Source of the DNA: Chrysoporthe austroafricana
Lineage: Eukaryota; Ascomycota; Sordariomycetes; Diaporthales; Cryphonectriaceae
Length of the DNA: 64,000 nucleotides
Reading direction: 5' to 3'
Assembly: GCA_001051155.2 (NCBI GenBank)
Contig: JYIP02000009.1
Location: 1,240,001-1,304,000, forward strand
Below are positions 36,725 through 47,846 of this stretch, piece after piece. The notes under the pieces are model-generated. The model was not told the DNA's origin. It ran no database searches and was given only the letters and a program-made list of their open reading frames with translations. Both the position numbers and the translations under genes were made by a program. Every line of letters starts with the position of its first letter. Position 1 is the stretch's first letter.

Positions 36725-37415
36725 GGTAGGTTGCTAAGAGTTCATTGGTGTGGTGTGCCTTGACTGGCCTTGGTGAGGCCATAGGTGGACTTCTTGCCAA
36801 CTCCACTGGCTGATGGTAGAAACCAATATGAAAAGGCTCATACCAGGGGGGAGGGGCGTGTGCCACGGCTCACCATAATGAGATTTCGTTAGTTTCCCTA
36901 GTCACTCCTTGAAACGGAATATACAACTATACACGCCCAATGGTCTTCCCTCTGTCCTTCTGAAGACTTGTGTCGCCCTGCCTGGTGTAATTGTCTGGCC
37001 GGCGGTGCTCTCAACCTGAATTCATGTTCTCTCTCGTGACAAGCAGCAATCTCATTGGATGGTACGCAGCAAAGGGACGAAAGGCATTAGACGGCGAGAG
37101 CGCAGCTATCTTACTGCTCATGATTACATCTGAATAGCCCATTTACGGAGCACTTAAGTAGATGTAGTAAAGGTTGGCAGCGTGGCAGCTGGATCAAGCA
37201 CACGAAGACGAGGTCTTCCGGGTTAGGGTCTGACAGCCTTTGAATGAGGCTGCCTCCCTGATAGATGCATATGCTTCGACAAGGTCAGCTTAGTTGGAGA
37301 GCTGCCCCACCATCAATTGCCTGTTGTGCAGCCCGGAGCGGAGCTCTCCATCATCGCAACCGAATTTCCAAGCTGCACACCACCACCACTTGGCAGGGCT
37401 TCCCACATCGCCAAG
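36725..37415. other. Intergenic
   Basis: About 690 bases between two plus-strand genes with no supported feature. Confidence 0.5.
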
Positions 37416-38450
37416 ATGGCAAGCAAGGGCAAAGCTGCAGCAGTAGGGTAAGATAGCAGGAGACGGTCTGCAGAGGATGCTCGAGTGCTGACCCAGATTG
37501 TGTGCTGTAGCAAAGACGCCCCCACCAACCCTCGAGGTATACCGTATGCGCCGTTTGTCGACAAGGTTGAGGACTATGTGTCGTCTCGCGCGGAGGTCGA
37601 GCCTACGATGGGCAAGTTCCAGGAGATGATTGCGTGAGTCGTCATATTCAGAGATCTGGGTTGGGCGGCGATCGGAGGTAGCGCAAGGTCTGGCTTAGGG
37701 CGGAGTCTCCTGCTGGAGAGCTCGCTCCCTGCTGCGGACCTTGCCCAAGGACCTTGGGCACTGAGAGTTGGCAGCTCAGCTGACAAGCGGCGCCCGCACA
37801 GGAAATACCAGTTCATGGAATCATCACTGCAGCGCAAGGCGGCTGGCCTGAACGACAAGATACCAGACATCCAAAAGACGCTAGACACGGTTAGGTTTCT
37901 GAAGACGCGAACGGTACGAGGCTCACCGAGGCAAGCGATGAATAGACATCTGGCTGCCGTTAGGGGTGAGAAAGTCAGGCTGATGTAGAACTAGGAGGAG
38001 TCTGATCCTATCGAGACGACCTTCGAGCTGAACGACACATTGTTCGCCAAGGCCGAGGTGCCGCCAACAGACGAGGTGTACATATGGCTTGGTGTACGTT
38101 CTGTTCCCATCATTCTCGCGGACTAAACGAGAATCCTTACTGAACGGACCTGCAGGCAAACACGATGCTGGCATATCCCATGGACGAGGCCGAGACACTA
38201 CTAGATGGACGATTGAGCGATGCGAAGAAGAGTCTCGAGAACTGCGAGGAGGACCTGGAGTTCCTAAGGGAACAGATCACGGTATGTTTTGACATGTCTT
38301 CTCTGGGAGGAGGCAAGGCTGACGCGTAGACAGACCATGGAGGTTGCGGTAGCGAGGGTGTACAACTGGGATGTGGTACAGAAGCGCAAAGAGAAGGGTG
38401 AAGACGATGCAGGCACAAAAGACAAGGAGAACGTCAAATCGGGCGGCTGA
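37416..38450 (+). CDS. pac10: Prefoldin subunit 3
   Basis: Six exons (37416..37447, 37511..37633, 37802..37913, 37995..38093, 38156..38281, 38334..38450) give about 202 aa, the usual length for this alpha-type prefoldin subunit (yeast Pac10/Gim2, human VBP1). Every junction keeps frame and uses GT-AG signals. Prefoldin is a hexameric cytosolic chaperone that hands nascent actin and tubulin to the CCT chaperonin. Landmarks are NPRGIPYAPFVDKVEDYV, the N-terminal coiled-coil helix (QFMESSLQRKAAGLNDKIPD), the strand region TFELNDTLFAKAEVPPTDEV, WLGANTMLAYPMDEAETLL, and the C-terminal coiled coil ending in VARVYNWDVVQKRKEK. It is intron-dense compared with its neighbours, as often seen for this gene in filamentous fungi. 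Confidence 0.94.
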
Positions 38451-39764
38451 GGCGGTCTATGAAATTGGCCCCCTGACAGAGAAATTTTTTCCGACATAGC
38501 GGACATTTTTCATCCACGACACGTCAAGATGATACGGCGAAATGAGAGGTGTGGCCCCCTGAAGCGCACCACAGTGACCTTCAGAGCTTGAACGGCGGCT
38601 CGGGAGAGGTCATACACGGAGTCAGACGTGTTCCGAAGGGAATGCGGCTCATGAGGACGCCTAGTTGCCCAGTATTGCGGTTGGTAGTCTCGCCTGTCTG
38701 GCGCCGTCTCCAGACTGGCCGCAGCTTGACTGCTGACCATCAAATTGACGTCATCCTACCTAATGCCAATTGGTCCATGGTGTTGCGCCTGAGCGTTCAG
38801 AGCAGGAGACCGATCATGCGGACCGAGATTGCTATGTGCATCCACATCGGACGAGGGTGTGGTTTGACTGATGACCTGCAGTGTGTCCTGTAATCATGGC
38901 CGTGAGACATCCCAATAAGCTGACAACGTCCGTCCGGTGCAAGGCTGAGCTCCCAACACAGGCTTAAAATAACGAGCAGCATTTGGCATGTGCCGCAGCC
39001 AAGGGCCCTGGATGGAGGGGGAACGCGATGCACAAGGCCTGGGTCTGAAGCAAGATATATGGGCCTGCCCTCCACATGTAAGGTACAAGATCAGAAATCC
39101 CGCGGGCTGACGAGAAGGGATCAATAAGCAGGTGGGCGGTATGCAGCTTGTAGATATGCATGTAGTAGAAATGCGACCCTGGCAGTCAGTGCCTGGGTGC
39201 CTGGGAGGAGAGAAAGGCGCCATCTGGGCTACGTATTGAGTAGTCTCGAACCTTGGGAGGCATGATAGCCGACCCCTGCGGTGCATATACTATGTATGCA
39301 CGCTATGGTAGCAGCCCAGCTGAGGCCCAGCGAGGCCATCTGGGGTGGCAACCTTGGGCGGGGGGGCGCCGGGGAGGCACGGAGGTTCTAGGGTGTGGAC
39401 ACCGCCCACATTTTGGTATGACGAAGGCTGGACACGGCTAGACCCTCCCCCCACCAACAAGCCAGCGTCACAGCCAGGGCCCGTGAATTAAATAGGAGAC
39501 GGCATCGTGGACATTTGTTTCCCTCATCTCCACCGCACCCACCCCCTGGTGATCTATCTGGACAACTGTATCTCTTCCTAGGCCCCTTTTGACTTCTTAG
39601 TCTGCCGCCCAGATCTATTTTCAGGCCTGCCGCCAAGAAAAACACATCGTTTTCTGCTTCCCTCCCTCTCGCCTCCCAGCGTCGTCCTCCTCCTTTCCAC
39701 CTCAACCCTCACTCGCCCTCACCCTCCACAGTCGACCTCGCCGCCGCCCAGGGAATACGTCAAC
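38451..39764. other. Intergenic, SEC14 promoter
   Basis: About 1.3 kb without a supported gene. The last 250 bases (about 39510-39764) are strongly pyrimidine-rich, typical of highly expressed ascomycete promoters and leaders. Confidence 0.55.
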
Positions 39765-41110
39765 ATGGCCGCGCCCACGAACACCGGAGACATGCAGCTC
39801 GACCCCAAGTACGACGACTATGACTACCCCGTCGTCGCCCCCGTCAAGCAGGACGGCCACCCTGGCCACTTGACGCCCGAGCAGAGCGAGAAGGTTAAGC
39901 AGCTGCGCGCCTCGCTCGAGCAGAAGGGCTACACCGAGCGCCTCGACACCCTGACCCTGGTACGTTTCCGTTCGATGGGACATGCGGGCCAGGCAAGGCT
40001 GACGGGCCAACGCTGACGATGTCTACAGCTGCGGTTCCTGCGCGCGCGCAAGTTCGACCTGGCTGCTACCGAGGCGATGTGAGACCGCTCCCCCCTCCCC
40101 CCGCTGGACGCTAGACAGAGATGCAGGTGGCCGAGGGGCGGAGTGTTGACTTTACATTACCACGCAGGTTCATCAACGCTGAGAAGTGGCGGAAAGACAC
40201 CAAGCTGGACGAGCTTCTGCCTACGTGGGAGTACCCTGAGAAGGAGGCCATATTCAAGTACTACCCGCAGTACTACCACAAGACCGACAAGGTATGCATT
40301 CTCCTGAGTGCGGATGGCCGGCTACAGCCTGCGCGAGGCGCGCAGGTGTCAGCGGTGGTCAACACGGCTGGCTCGCAGCAGTACAGCAGCTGACGTTCTC
40401 TTTTTTTTCCCCTTCCACAGGACGGCCGACCAGTCTACATCGAGCAGCTGGGCAACGTCGACCTCAACGCCATGAACAAGATTACCACCTCGGAACGCAT
40501 GCTGACCAACCTGGCCGTCGAGTACGAGCGCGTGGCGGACCCCCGGCTGCCCGCCTGCTCGCGTAAGTCGGGCCATCTCCTCGAGACGTGCTGCACGATC
40601 ATGGACCTCAAGGGCGTGGGCCTAGCCAAGGCGCCCTCCGTGTACGGCTACCTGAAGCAGGCGTCCAACATGAGCCAGAACTACTACCCAGAGCGCCTGG
40701 GCAAGCTGTTCGTCATCAACTCCCCTTGGGGCTTCTCCACCGTCTGGTCCGTCGTCAAGGGCTGGATCGACCCCGTCACCGTCCAGAAGATCCACATCCT
40801 CGGCAGCGGGTACCAGAAGGAGCTGCTGCAGCACGTTCCCCAGGAGAGCCTCCCCAAGGCCTTCGGCGGCACGTGCGAGTGCGAGGGCGGCTGCATGTTC
40901 AGCGACATGGGCCCGTGGAAGGACCCCGAGTTCGCCAAGCCGGCCAAGTGGGAGAAGAAGGCGGACAACGCGGCGATCGAGACCAAGGCGGACAACCCCG
41001 AGCCCGCGCCTGAGGCTGCCAAGGAGGAGGCCGCCAAGGAGGATGCCGCCGCCCCCGCCGCCGCGGCGGCGGAGGAGGAAGCGAAGGCCGATGCCCCTGC
41101 TGCAGCATAG
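39765..41110 (+). CDS. sec14: Phosphatidylinositol/phosphatidylcholine transfer protein Sec14
   Basis: Four exons, 39765..39959, 40029..40078, 40168..40291 and 40421..41110 (introns 69, 89, 129 nt), encode about 352 aa. Sec14 exchanges PtdIns and PtdCho and couples lipid metabolism to Golgi secretion. The CRAL-TRIO N-terminal helices contain LTPEQSEKVKQLRASL and LRFLRARKFDLAATEAM. The lipid-binding domain contains DGRPVYIEQLGNVDL, CTIMDLKGVGL, NYYPERLGKLFVINSPWGF and KIHILGSGYQKELLQHV, ending near LPKAFGGTCECEGGC. Beyond the family's usual end there is an extra tail of about 50 residues, almost only Ala, Glu, Lys, Asp and Pro, predicted disordered. Confidence 0.95.
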
Positions 41111-41685
41111 ACGGCGTGTCTGTTGAACGCCGGGCGGCTTACGGGATAGAGGACAACGGCAGCAACACGGGATATGAAGCTGGCCCGGGTTTTGCAATAC
41201 GGACCATGACGGGCGGGCGTCGCAAGGTATTGAGATAATATGCGGCATTACAAGTTGCCCTGCCTTTATAATCCCTGAATACAAATACCGGAAACGGTCA
41301 AGTTATAGACTACATTGCCTCTCGACGTTGTATTTAGTTTATGGTCAGAGGGTGAGCAAGCGGCCCACAGGCCTCTTGCAAATTTGGGCCATGGGAGTGT
41401 TGTTCTCCTCAAGGGAGAAGTCCCCGTGCCTACACAAGAACGTCGCCCACACAAACGAAGTAGCATGGGGCGAGCTGGTCATGTCAGCCAGCCACGCCTT
41501 CTCGTGTGATTTTCCTGACTCCATCACAAAAGTGTTGTCCACCCTGGTATCATATGCCCAAAGAGCCCCCGCCCCCCTAGGGGAACCAACCATCCAACGC
41601 CCGAACGCCAACACAGATAGATAAGATGCACGCAAGGCCCGCCGGCGCCGAGCCCAGGCGCCCCTCCGGAGGGGAGGGGCCGCCC
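41111..41685. other. Convergent 3' intergenic region
   Basis: Lies between the ends of SEC14 (plus) and MIS14 (minus). No further feature seen. Confidence 0.55.
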
Positions 41686-42578
41686 TCACCTCTCCGTGAC
41701 GACATACTCCCCTGCGACCCGCGCCCTCTCCATCTTGGCCACGACGGCCGGCATCTCCCTCTTGAGCCGGCCCAGCGTGTCGACGACGCCCACGTACCCC
41801 CCGCGGACCTCGTCCCGGCGCTCGATCTGCCCCAGCCCCCCCAGGACGGCCTTACGCGCCCCCGCTCCCCCATCCGCCGCCGCTTCCTCCTCTTCCCCCT
41901 CCTCCCCTAGACCACCCGACAAGGGCGCGGCCGCGTGCCGCCGCGCCGCCTCGAGCGCGGCCTCATCGCCCCGCACACCCTCCCAGAACCCGTCCGCATA
42001 CCCCCGCGCGGCGGCGGCGGGCACCCTGCGCTTCAGCGCGGCGATCTCGCGCATGAGGTCCTCCTCCTCGCGCGCGAGGTCCTCGAGGCGGGCGCGCTTG
42101 CGTGCGTCGTACGGCTCGTACTGGACCTCGGGGCCGCTGTCGCCGTCGCCGGCGCCGTGGGGGTCGGGGGCGCCGCCGGAGAGGTACACGGCGGGGAAGG
42201 TGCGGGCGTCGAGCTCGAAGCCGTTGATGGACAGGTTGGGCGCGGCGAGGGTGAAGGTCTGGTGGATGTACTGTGGTTTCCCCAGGGTGCCAGTTAGTCG
42301 CTGATGTGGCGCGCACATAAGAGATGTGTGTATGTAGCCGAACGGGGAGGGGGTGAAGGAAAGGGGGCTTGCTGTGTACGGACATCGTTGACGATCCCCT
42401 CGATCCTCACGCGCAGCTCGTCCTCCTCCTCGGCGTCGTGGCCCTCGACGGGCGGGAAGGCGGCGCCGATGTGCTCAGCCGCGGCGCGGCGCACGTTGTT
42501 GATGAGGTAGGTCAGGTCCTCGGGGGACTGCAGCTCGATCTTGCGGTGCGCGCTGCCGTCCATCGCGCCGTCGTTGTT

Positions 42579-42620
<42 letters not shown>

Positions 42621-42662
42621 GGGCGCAGAAGACGAGCTCGCGTGGGCGGGGTTGGAGGAAGC

Positions 42663-42697
<35 letters not shown>

Positions 42698-42746
42698 CGT
42701 CCAGGATCTTCTTGTACGAGGAGCGCCTCCGAGCTGGCCTGTTCAT
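41686..42746 (-). CDS. mis14: Kinetochore protein Mis14/Nsl1 (MIND complex subunit)
   Basis: Exon 1 runs 42746..42384 and exon 2 runs 42270..41686, around a 113-nt intron, giving about 315 aa. Mis14/Nsl1 belongs to the Mis12/MIND complex that links centromeric chromatin to the Ndc80 microtubule-binding complex. The family signature starts at HRKIELQSPEDLTYLINNVR and continues across the splice as VRIEGIVND/YIHQTFTLAAPNLSINGFEL and YEPYDARKRARLEDLAREEE, with C-terminal coiled-coil segments. The first 70 residues are unusual: an 11-residue polyglutamine tract and a 16-residue polyasparagine tract. The intron donor required by frame is GTCCGT, a poor match to the GTANGT used elsewhere here; branch (CTAAC) and acceptor (CACAG) are good. 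An upstream in-frame ATG at 42827 is considered leader. Confidence 0.83.
42573..42621. repeat. GTT/TTG trinucleotide repeat encoding polyasparagine in Mis14
   Basis: About 16 triplets with one interruption, read as Asn on the minus strand. Confidence 0.95.
42663..42695. repeat. CTG trinucleotide repeat encoding polyglutamine in Mis14
   Basis: Eleven triplets (ten CTG, one TTG on the plus strand), read as CAG/CAA glutamine codons on the minus strand. Confidence 0.95.
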
Positions 42747-44274
42747 CTCACCTCCCTCCAAATATAATATAACACGAGAGACTTCGGACGAAAGAGGGTA
42801 CGGGCGGGCTGAGGTACGTATATGCAATGTCTTGCCAGGGGTGTGTAAGTTCGATGAGCTGAGACAAGACAGTATCAGATTATGTCACTCAGAAATAATA
42901 ATCCCAACAAATAATGACGGTATTCTTTTCTTCTCCCTCTCTCTTTTTTCTTTCTTTCTTTTTTCTTTGGCCCTTCCCCGTCCGTCGTCCCTTGTCCTCG
43001 CGATACTAACACGACTAGCCACGCGCGCTACGCTGGCAGCGGCAGGGGCGGAGTGCTGCATGTACCGCGGAGCGCGTCATGGCGAGGGTGGCCCGTGCGC
43101 CCCTTCTGCTGTCCCCGCCGAGAATCGGCCTTCTACCCCCCCCCCAAGCACTCCCCGTGGCAACCCACCCCCTAAGCGTGCCCACGTTATCAGCGACCGC
43201 GGGGCAGAGCCTTATCACACACACACAGGTGAGACGACTCCAGGGCCCGAAAGTGCTTGCATGGCACAGGGCATGGCGCGCAGGCAGGTCTCCACCGCCT
43301 GCACCGCAACGTACTACCGTACTACTAGGTATGCACTGAGGTACTGGGGTATGGTGCAGCCCAGCCTCGGCTGCCCGCCAGGCCGGCGATAAGTATGGCG
43401 AGCCTCGTTGTGCCCGGGCTTGGCGGAGAGAAACCCCCTCTCGCCCCCTTCTGGGCCTGGCGAGGTAATTTACGATGCTGGTGTCTGGCCGGCTGATATC
43501 TTAACTTCAGTGGGTGGCCTGGTCGGTCGTCCCATCGGTGGGCACCCCAGCAGCACAGGTCCCGTCTCGAGATTGCAGAGGTGACGACGCAGCCCACGCG
43601 GACCGGCTCCACAGCTCTCGTCCCGGGGCGCCTCGAGATTACGATCGGATGCTCGTCTGTCTGCAGCCTCACGCACGCACGTAGGAACCGAGGAGGTTGC
43701 ATATGACCATTCTCTCCATGAAGTATAACTCGAGAGGAAACACGATAAGTCTAGACCGCCTCCGAAGAGGATGAGTGAGTACATCCACCGGGCTGATGAA
43801 CATGACATGGTGATTGATCCCCTTTCCCCGCGATGTCCTGCTCCCCCCCACGTTGCCCATGCCCCCGAAAAAAGAAGAAAGAAAAAGAGAAGAGAGAATC
43901 AAGAACGCCCGCCCTATCCAACAGCCACATACAGCACTTGAGCAGATAACGAGAAACGAAGACGAATACCCTGCCGAGCCCTTACCGTGGGGGAATAGGA
44001 ACGATACCACCAGAGACTCCCAGCTTCCATTAGGTAAACACAACCCTGTCTGTGCCCTTGCTATGATCAATGAAGTTGTATGTACGCCCTGTCCAGCCGC
44101 GCCCCCCCTATCATGTAGTGAATCGTGATGTTGCTCCGAGAGGAGGATGTGCAAGACAGACCGACCGTTGCGCCTGGAGAAAGGAGATGGTGGGTCGCGA
44201 GAGATACCGTTCTAGGCCAGACTTGCGGTAGGAGAGGTCGAGGGAAAGCCCGGGGTCCGGGGCCGGACTCCCAT
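42747..44274. other. MIS14 promoter and 3' end of the next gene
   Basis: About 1.5 kb with no supported gene. It contains a CT-rich run at about 42925-42975 and a purine-rich run near 43865-43900. Open frames across 42541-43392 are only the antisense of the repeat region and promoter. Confidence 0.5.
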
Positions 44275-44905
44275 CTAGTTTGCGTCCGGGAACCATTTTC
44301 GGCGGTCGTCGTCGGTGACCGTGATCTCAACCACAGGCTCCCGCTTGTTCTCGAGAGGCACGTAGTCGACGTCGATGTAGGAAGGGAGGAAGATCTCGGG
44401 GTTCCAGGCGAAGCCCTGGCTGGAGGACAGATAGGAGATCTGAATGGTGGGTGAGGACGCGGTCAGCCTCGAATCCCCAACTAGCACCCGCCCACTGCTA
44501 AATGCATCCCTTGGAGGCGTGAGACTTACCAGGCGAGGCGGACCGTCCGGGTCGCCGACATTGATCGTAGTGGCCTCTGATTTGGAAATTGCGGGGCCTG
44601 CCATAGTACATGTGTCAGTTATCGCGGGACGGCAGGGAGTGGTACTGTGTGGGGTGCATCACAGAGGACGGCGAGAGGACAGGAGATCACAGAGGGAGGA
44701 GGCTGCACATACTCAAGAGGCTGGGTCGGCGGTCGTGGACAGCCTTCTTCTTCTGGGCAGCCTTGGACGAGCTGGTGGAGGAGGGTGTCTGCGGGGAGCT
44801 CGAGTAGGTGGACGAGGACGAGCTCAAGGGGCTGTGCTCCTTGGCACAGTGCTGCCGGGTCTCATAGACCTTGGTGGGGATCTGGATGGACGACGTAGTT
44901 GACAT
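44275..44905 (-). CDS. Conserved-looking hypothetical protein (141 aa, three exons)
   Basis: Exons 44905..44713, 44597..44530 and 44439..44275, with introns of 115 and 90 nt (donors GTATGT and GTAAGT), join in frame to 141 aa. The N-terminus (MSTTSSIQIPTKVYETRQHC) leads into a Ser-rich low-complexity stretch. The conserved-looking half contains SEATTINVGDPDGPPRL, SYLSSSQGFAWNPEIFLPSY and VPLENKREPVVEITVTDDD. No signal peptide or membrane segment is visible. I recognise no characterised family. The compact folded-looking C-terminal half and the clean splice structure make it a convincing gene. It is divergent from RPT3 across a 1.6-kb shared upstream region. Confidence 0.72.
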
Positions 44906-46512
44906 GTTGGGCGAGGATGTTACGATGCTGTCGGGAGGGGAGAGGTTCCAACAGAGGTTGCCGCCTGAACTTGTGGCGACGACAGGTATCACTGGTTGGG
45001 TGTGGACAGGGACCTGGACCACCATCAAGAGGAGGATGACGACAGTCGACGGGTCGGGAACTCGCTGGGAGCCTGGGGGCGGGAGGTGCAGACGACGGGA
45101 GGATGGAAGGTTATCAGGACGACGAGGGTCAGTGGTGCAGAGAGAAACACCTGGCTGTCCCGCGGCAACAATCTGGTCAGTCTGGAGGAAAGAGAGAGAG
45201 GCTCCAGGTAAGACAGGTTGAAGAAGGCAAAGAAGGTTACGAGCCGAGCAGTCAGTGGGAAAGGTGACTGAAGCAGGCTGGACCGCAGATGATCCATGTA
45301 GGCCTGTTAGTGAGTCACTTCACTGATGCTGTGCTGCATGGTATCTTGAGGTATCGGCTGGCATGGGGGCATATGGGGAGCTACTTTCTGGGGCAGACAA
45401 CTGGAGACAGGCATGCGGTACAGCTAATCCTGGGCATAGACCCCTACTCTCCAACGAGGACGGGACAGCTTCAGTTGGGGTCGGGGCCCCCTCGTGATGA
45501 AGACAATACAGACCGGGGATCTGCTGGATTCGACACCGAGCCTCGCAGGAGACCGTTCGGGGTCAAGATCGGACATAACCTTCGAAGAGGCAGGAAGCAC
45601 GGCTAAGCAACCTCACACGGGCAGAAGTGAGGCCTGTCGGCCGAAGGCCTGCTGAGGGCTGGGCTGGGGCTCCGAGTGAGGCTTGCTGGAGTCCCCGGCC
45701 ACCAGGGCCCGGCGACAAGGTCTGCATCTGCATCTGCACCTGGGACTGCAGCAGAGGCTGCTACCCAGCACGCTGCCACACGTCCTGCAGTCCTGTTGGG
45801 CAAATGAATCGCATTGCCGCCCAGCGAGTCAACCCCATCAGACCGACGGAGGGACGTCCGGGTGCATGGTGGGGGTAGAGGCCCCCTGTCCCCCATCCCC
45901 CATCCCCCATCCCCCATCTACTCCACACATGAACCTGAGACATCCCAAGGCGCTTCTGAAAATCGCGGTGCTGAAGTTCCTTTTGGAAGAGAAGGGGACG
46001 GGGGTGGCACGGCAGAGAGGACCGCTCTCTGGCGCGGGCTGGGAGGTATTGGCTGAAACGAGGGCGAGCAGCGTACGGGGACCACTCCGATGATCATCAA
46101 CAGGAGCGAGTTGTCAAGGTGGGGCCTTGAAGTAGTGGCGGCTTTCTCGGGAGTGTTAGGAGCGGGGCCGGAGACTACGGACCAGCGTGACACGGGCCAC
46201 CCAGGCACTAGCCACAGCAGGGGCTGCACAGGCCAGGCAAGCCACAGTCAGCTACCGGCTGTAGTAATCAGCAAAAGGTGGCTAGAGCGCTGCGTGCGTC
46301 GACGTTCGCATGCCTAGAGCTGCGGCTGCTGAACAGCAATCGCCGACCTTCCTCTACACCTTCAACCTTCCCAACGATCACCAGTCCGCTCCCACTCCGC
46401 AGGCTATCGCTTCCTCCGGCGATCTCCCCTTCGGCAAACCAGGCATCAGTCTCAACCACCTCCTTGATCCCCCCGCCGTCTTCCAACCTCGAATCTCAGC
46501 AAGCCCGCCAAA
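44906..46512. other. Divergent upstream region of the 141-aa gene and RPT3
   Basis: About 1.6 kb, no supported gene, with a 7-bp tandem repeat at 45890-45917. No intact Rpn4-type GGTGGCAAA box was seen in it. Confidence 0.5.
45890..45917. repeat. Heptamer tandem repeat (CCCCCAT, 4 copies)
   Basis: Four perfect 7-bp units in the RPT3 upstream region. The G-rich complement has runs of five G separated by two bases and could form a quadruplex; that is an inference. Confidence 0.9.
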
Positions 46513-47846
46513 ATGGGTGACGTCCTGGTAGAAGCCCCGGCCAACCACCTCTCACCCGCCAAGAAGGCCGCGCCTTCAACAATTCCTAGCATCGAGAACT
46601 TTGAGGGCATTGGCACAGATACGGGCGATGAGTATGCGTCGTTGAAGAAGCTGCAGCGGCAGCTGGAGTACATCCAGCTGCAGGAGGAGTACATCAAGGA
46701 CGAGCAGCGGAGCCTGAAGAGGGAGCTTGTCCGGGCCCAGGAGGAGATCAAGAGGATCCAGAGCGTGCCTCTGGTCATCGGCCAGTTTATGGAGGCCATC
46801 GATCAGAAGTGAGTGCCCGCCCCGACAGACATGACCCGCGCGTCAACCTCCGGTGCTGACTGGGTGATCCGAATAGCACCGGCATAGTTCAGTCTTCTAC
46901 CGGCTCCAACTACGTCGTCCGCATCCTCTCCACCCTCGATCGCGAGCTCCTCAAGCCATCATCCTCCGTCGCCCTGCACCGACACTCTAATGCTCTTGTC
47001 GATATACTACCGCCGGAGGCCGACTCGTCCATCGCCATGCTTGGCGCCGACGAGAAGCCTGACGTCACTTACGCCGACGTCGGTGGCCTGGACATGCAGA
47101 AGCAGGAGATCCGCGAGGCCGTCGAGCTGCCCCTCACACACTTCGACCTCTACAAGCAGATCGGTATCGACCCTCCACGTGGTGTCTTGCTCTACGGCCC
47201 ACCAGGTACCGGCAAGACCATGCTGGTCAAGGCGGTGGCAAACAGCACGACGGCAAACTTCATCCGCGTCGTCGGATCGGAATTCGTGCAGAAGTACCTC
47301 GGTGAGGGACCGCGCATGGTGCGAGACGTGTTCCGCATGGCAAGAGAAAACTCGCCCGCCATCATCTTCATCGACGAGATCGACGCTATCGCTACGAAGC
47401 GTTTCGACGCCCAGACCGGTGCCGATCGCGAGGTGCAGCGTATCCTGCTGGAGCTGCTCAACCAGATGGACGGCTTCGACCAGACCGCCAACGTGAAGGT
47501 CATCATGGCAACGAACCGCGCCGACACCCTCGACCCTGCCCTGCTGCGACCTGGACGTCTGGACCGGAAGATCGAGTTTCCATCCCTGCGAGACCGTCGT
47601 GAGCGCCGTTTGATCTTCACGACCATCGCGTCGAAGATGAGTCTCGCGCCCGAGGTGGATCTGGACTCGTTGATAGTGCGGAATGACCCTCTGAGCGGCG
47701 CCATCATCGCTGCGATCATGCAGGAGGCCGGTCTGCGCGCCGTGAGGAAGAACAGGTACAACATCATCCAGAGCGATCTGGAGGACGCATATTCGAGCCA
47801 GGTTAAGGGCACCAGCGATGAGAACAAGTTCGACTTTTATAAATAA
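46513..47846 (+). CDS. rpt3: 26S proteasome regulatory ATPase Rpt3 (subunit 6B)
   Basis: Exons 46513..46808 and 46877..47846 around a 68-nt intron give about 421 aa. Rpt3 is one of six AAA ATPases in the base of the 19S cap that unfold substrates and feed them into the 20S core. An N-terminal coiled coil ([29 protein letters not shown]) is followed by the OB domain, then the AAA domain with Walker A GPPGTGKT (206-213), Walker B IIFIDEID (261-268) and the second region of homology [21 protein letters not shown]. The C-terminus FYK fits the HbYX motif that opens the 20S gate. All catalytic residues are intact. Confidence 0.97.

Noticed and set aside
47229..47240. GGTGGCAAA, the yeast proteasome-box sequence
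   Set aside because: It lies inside the RPT3 coding region and encodes ordinary protein residues; its presence is best explained by chance.
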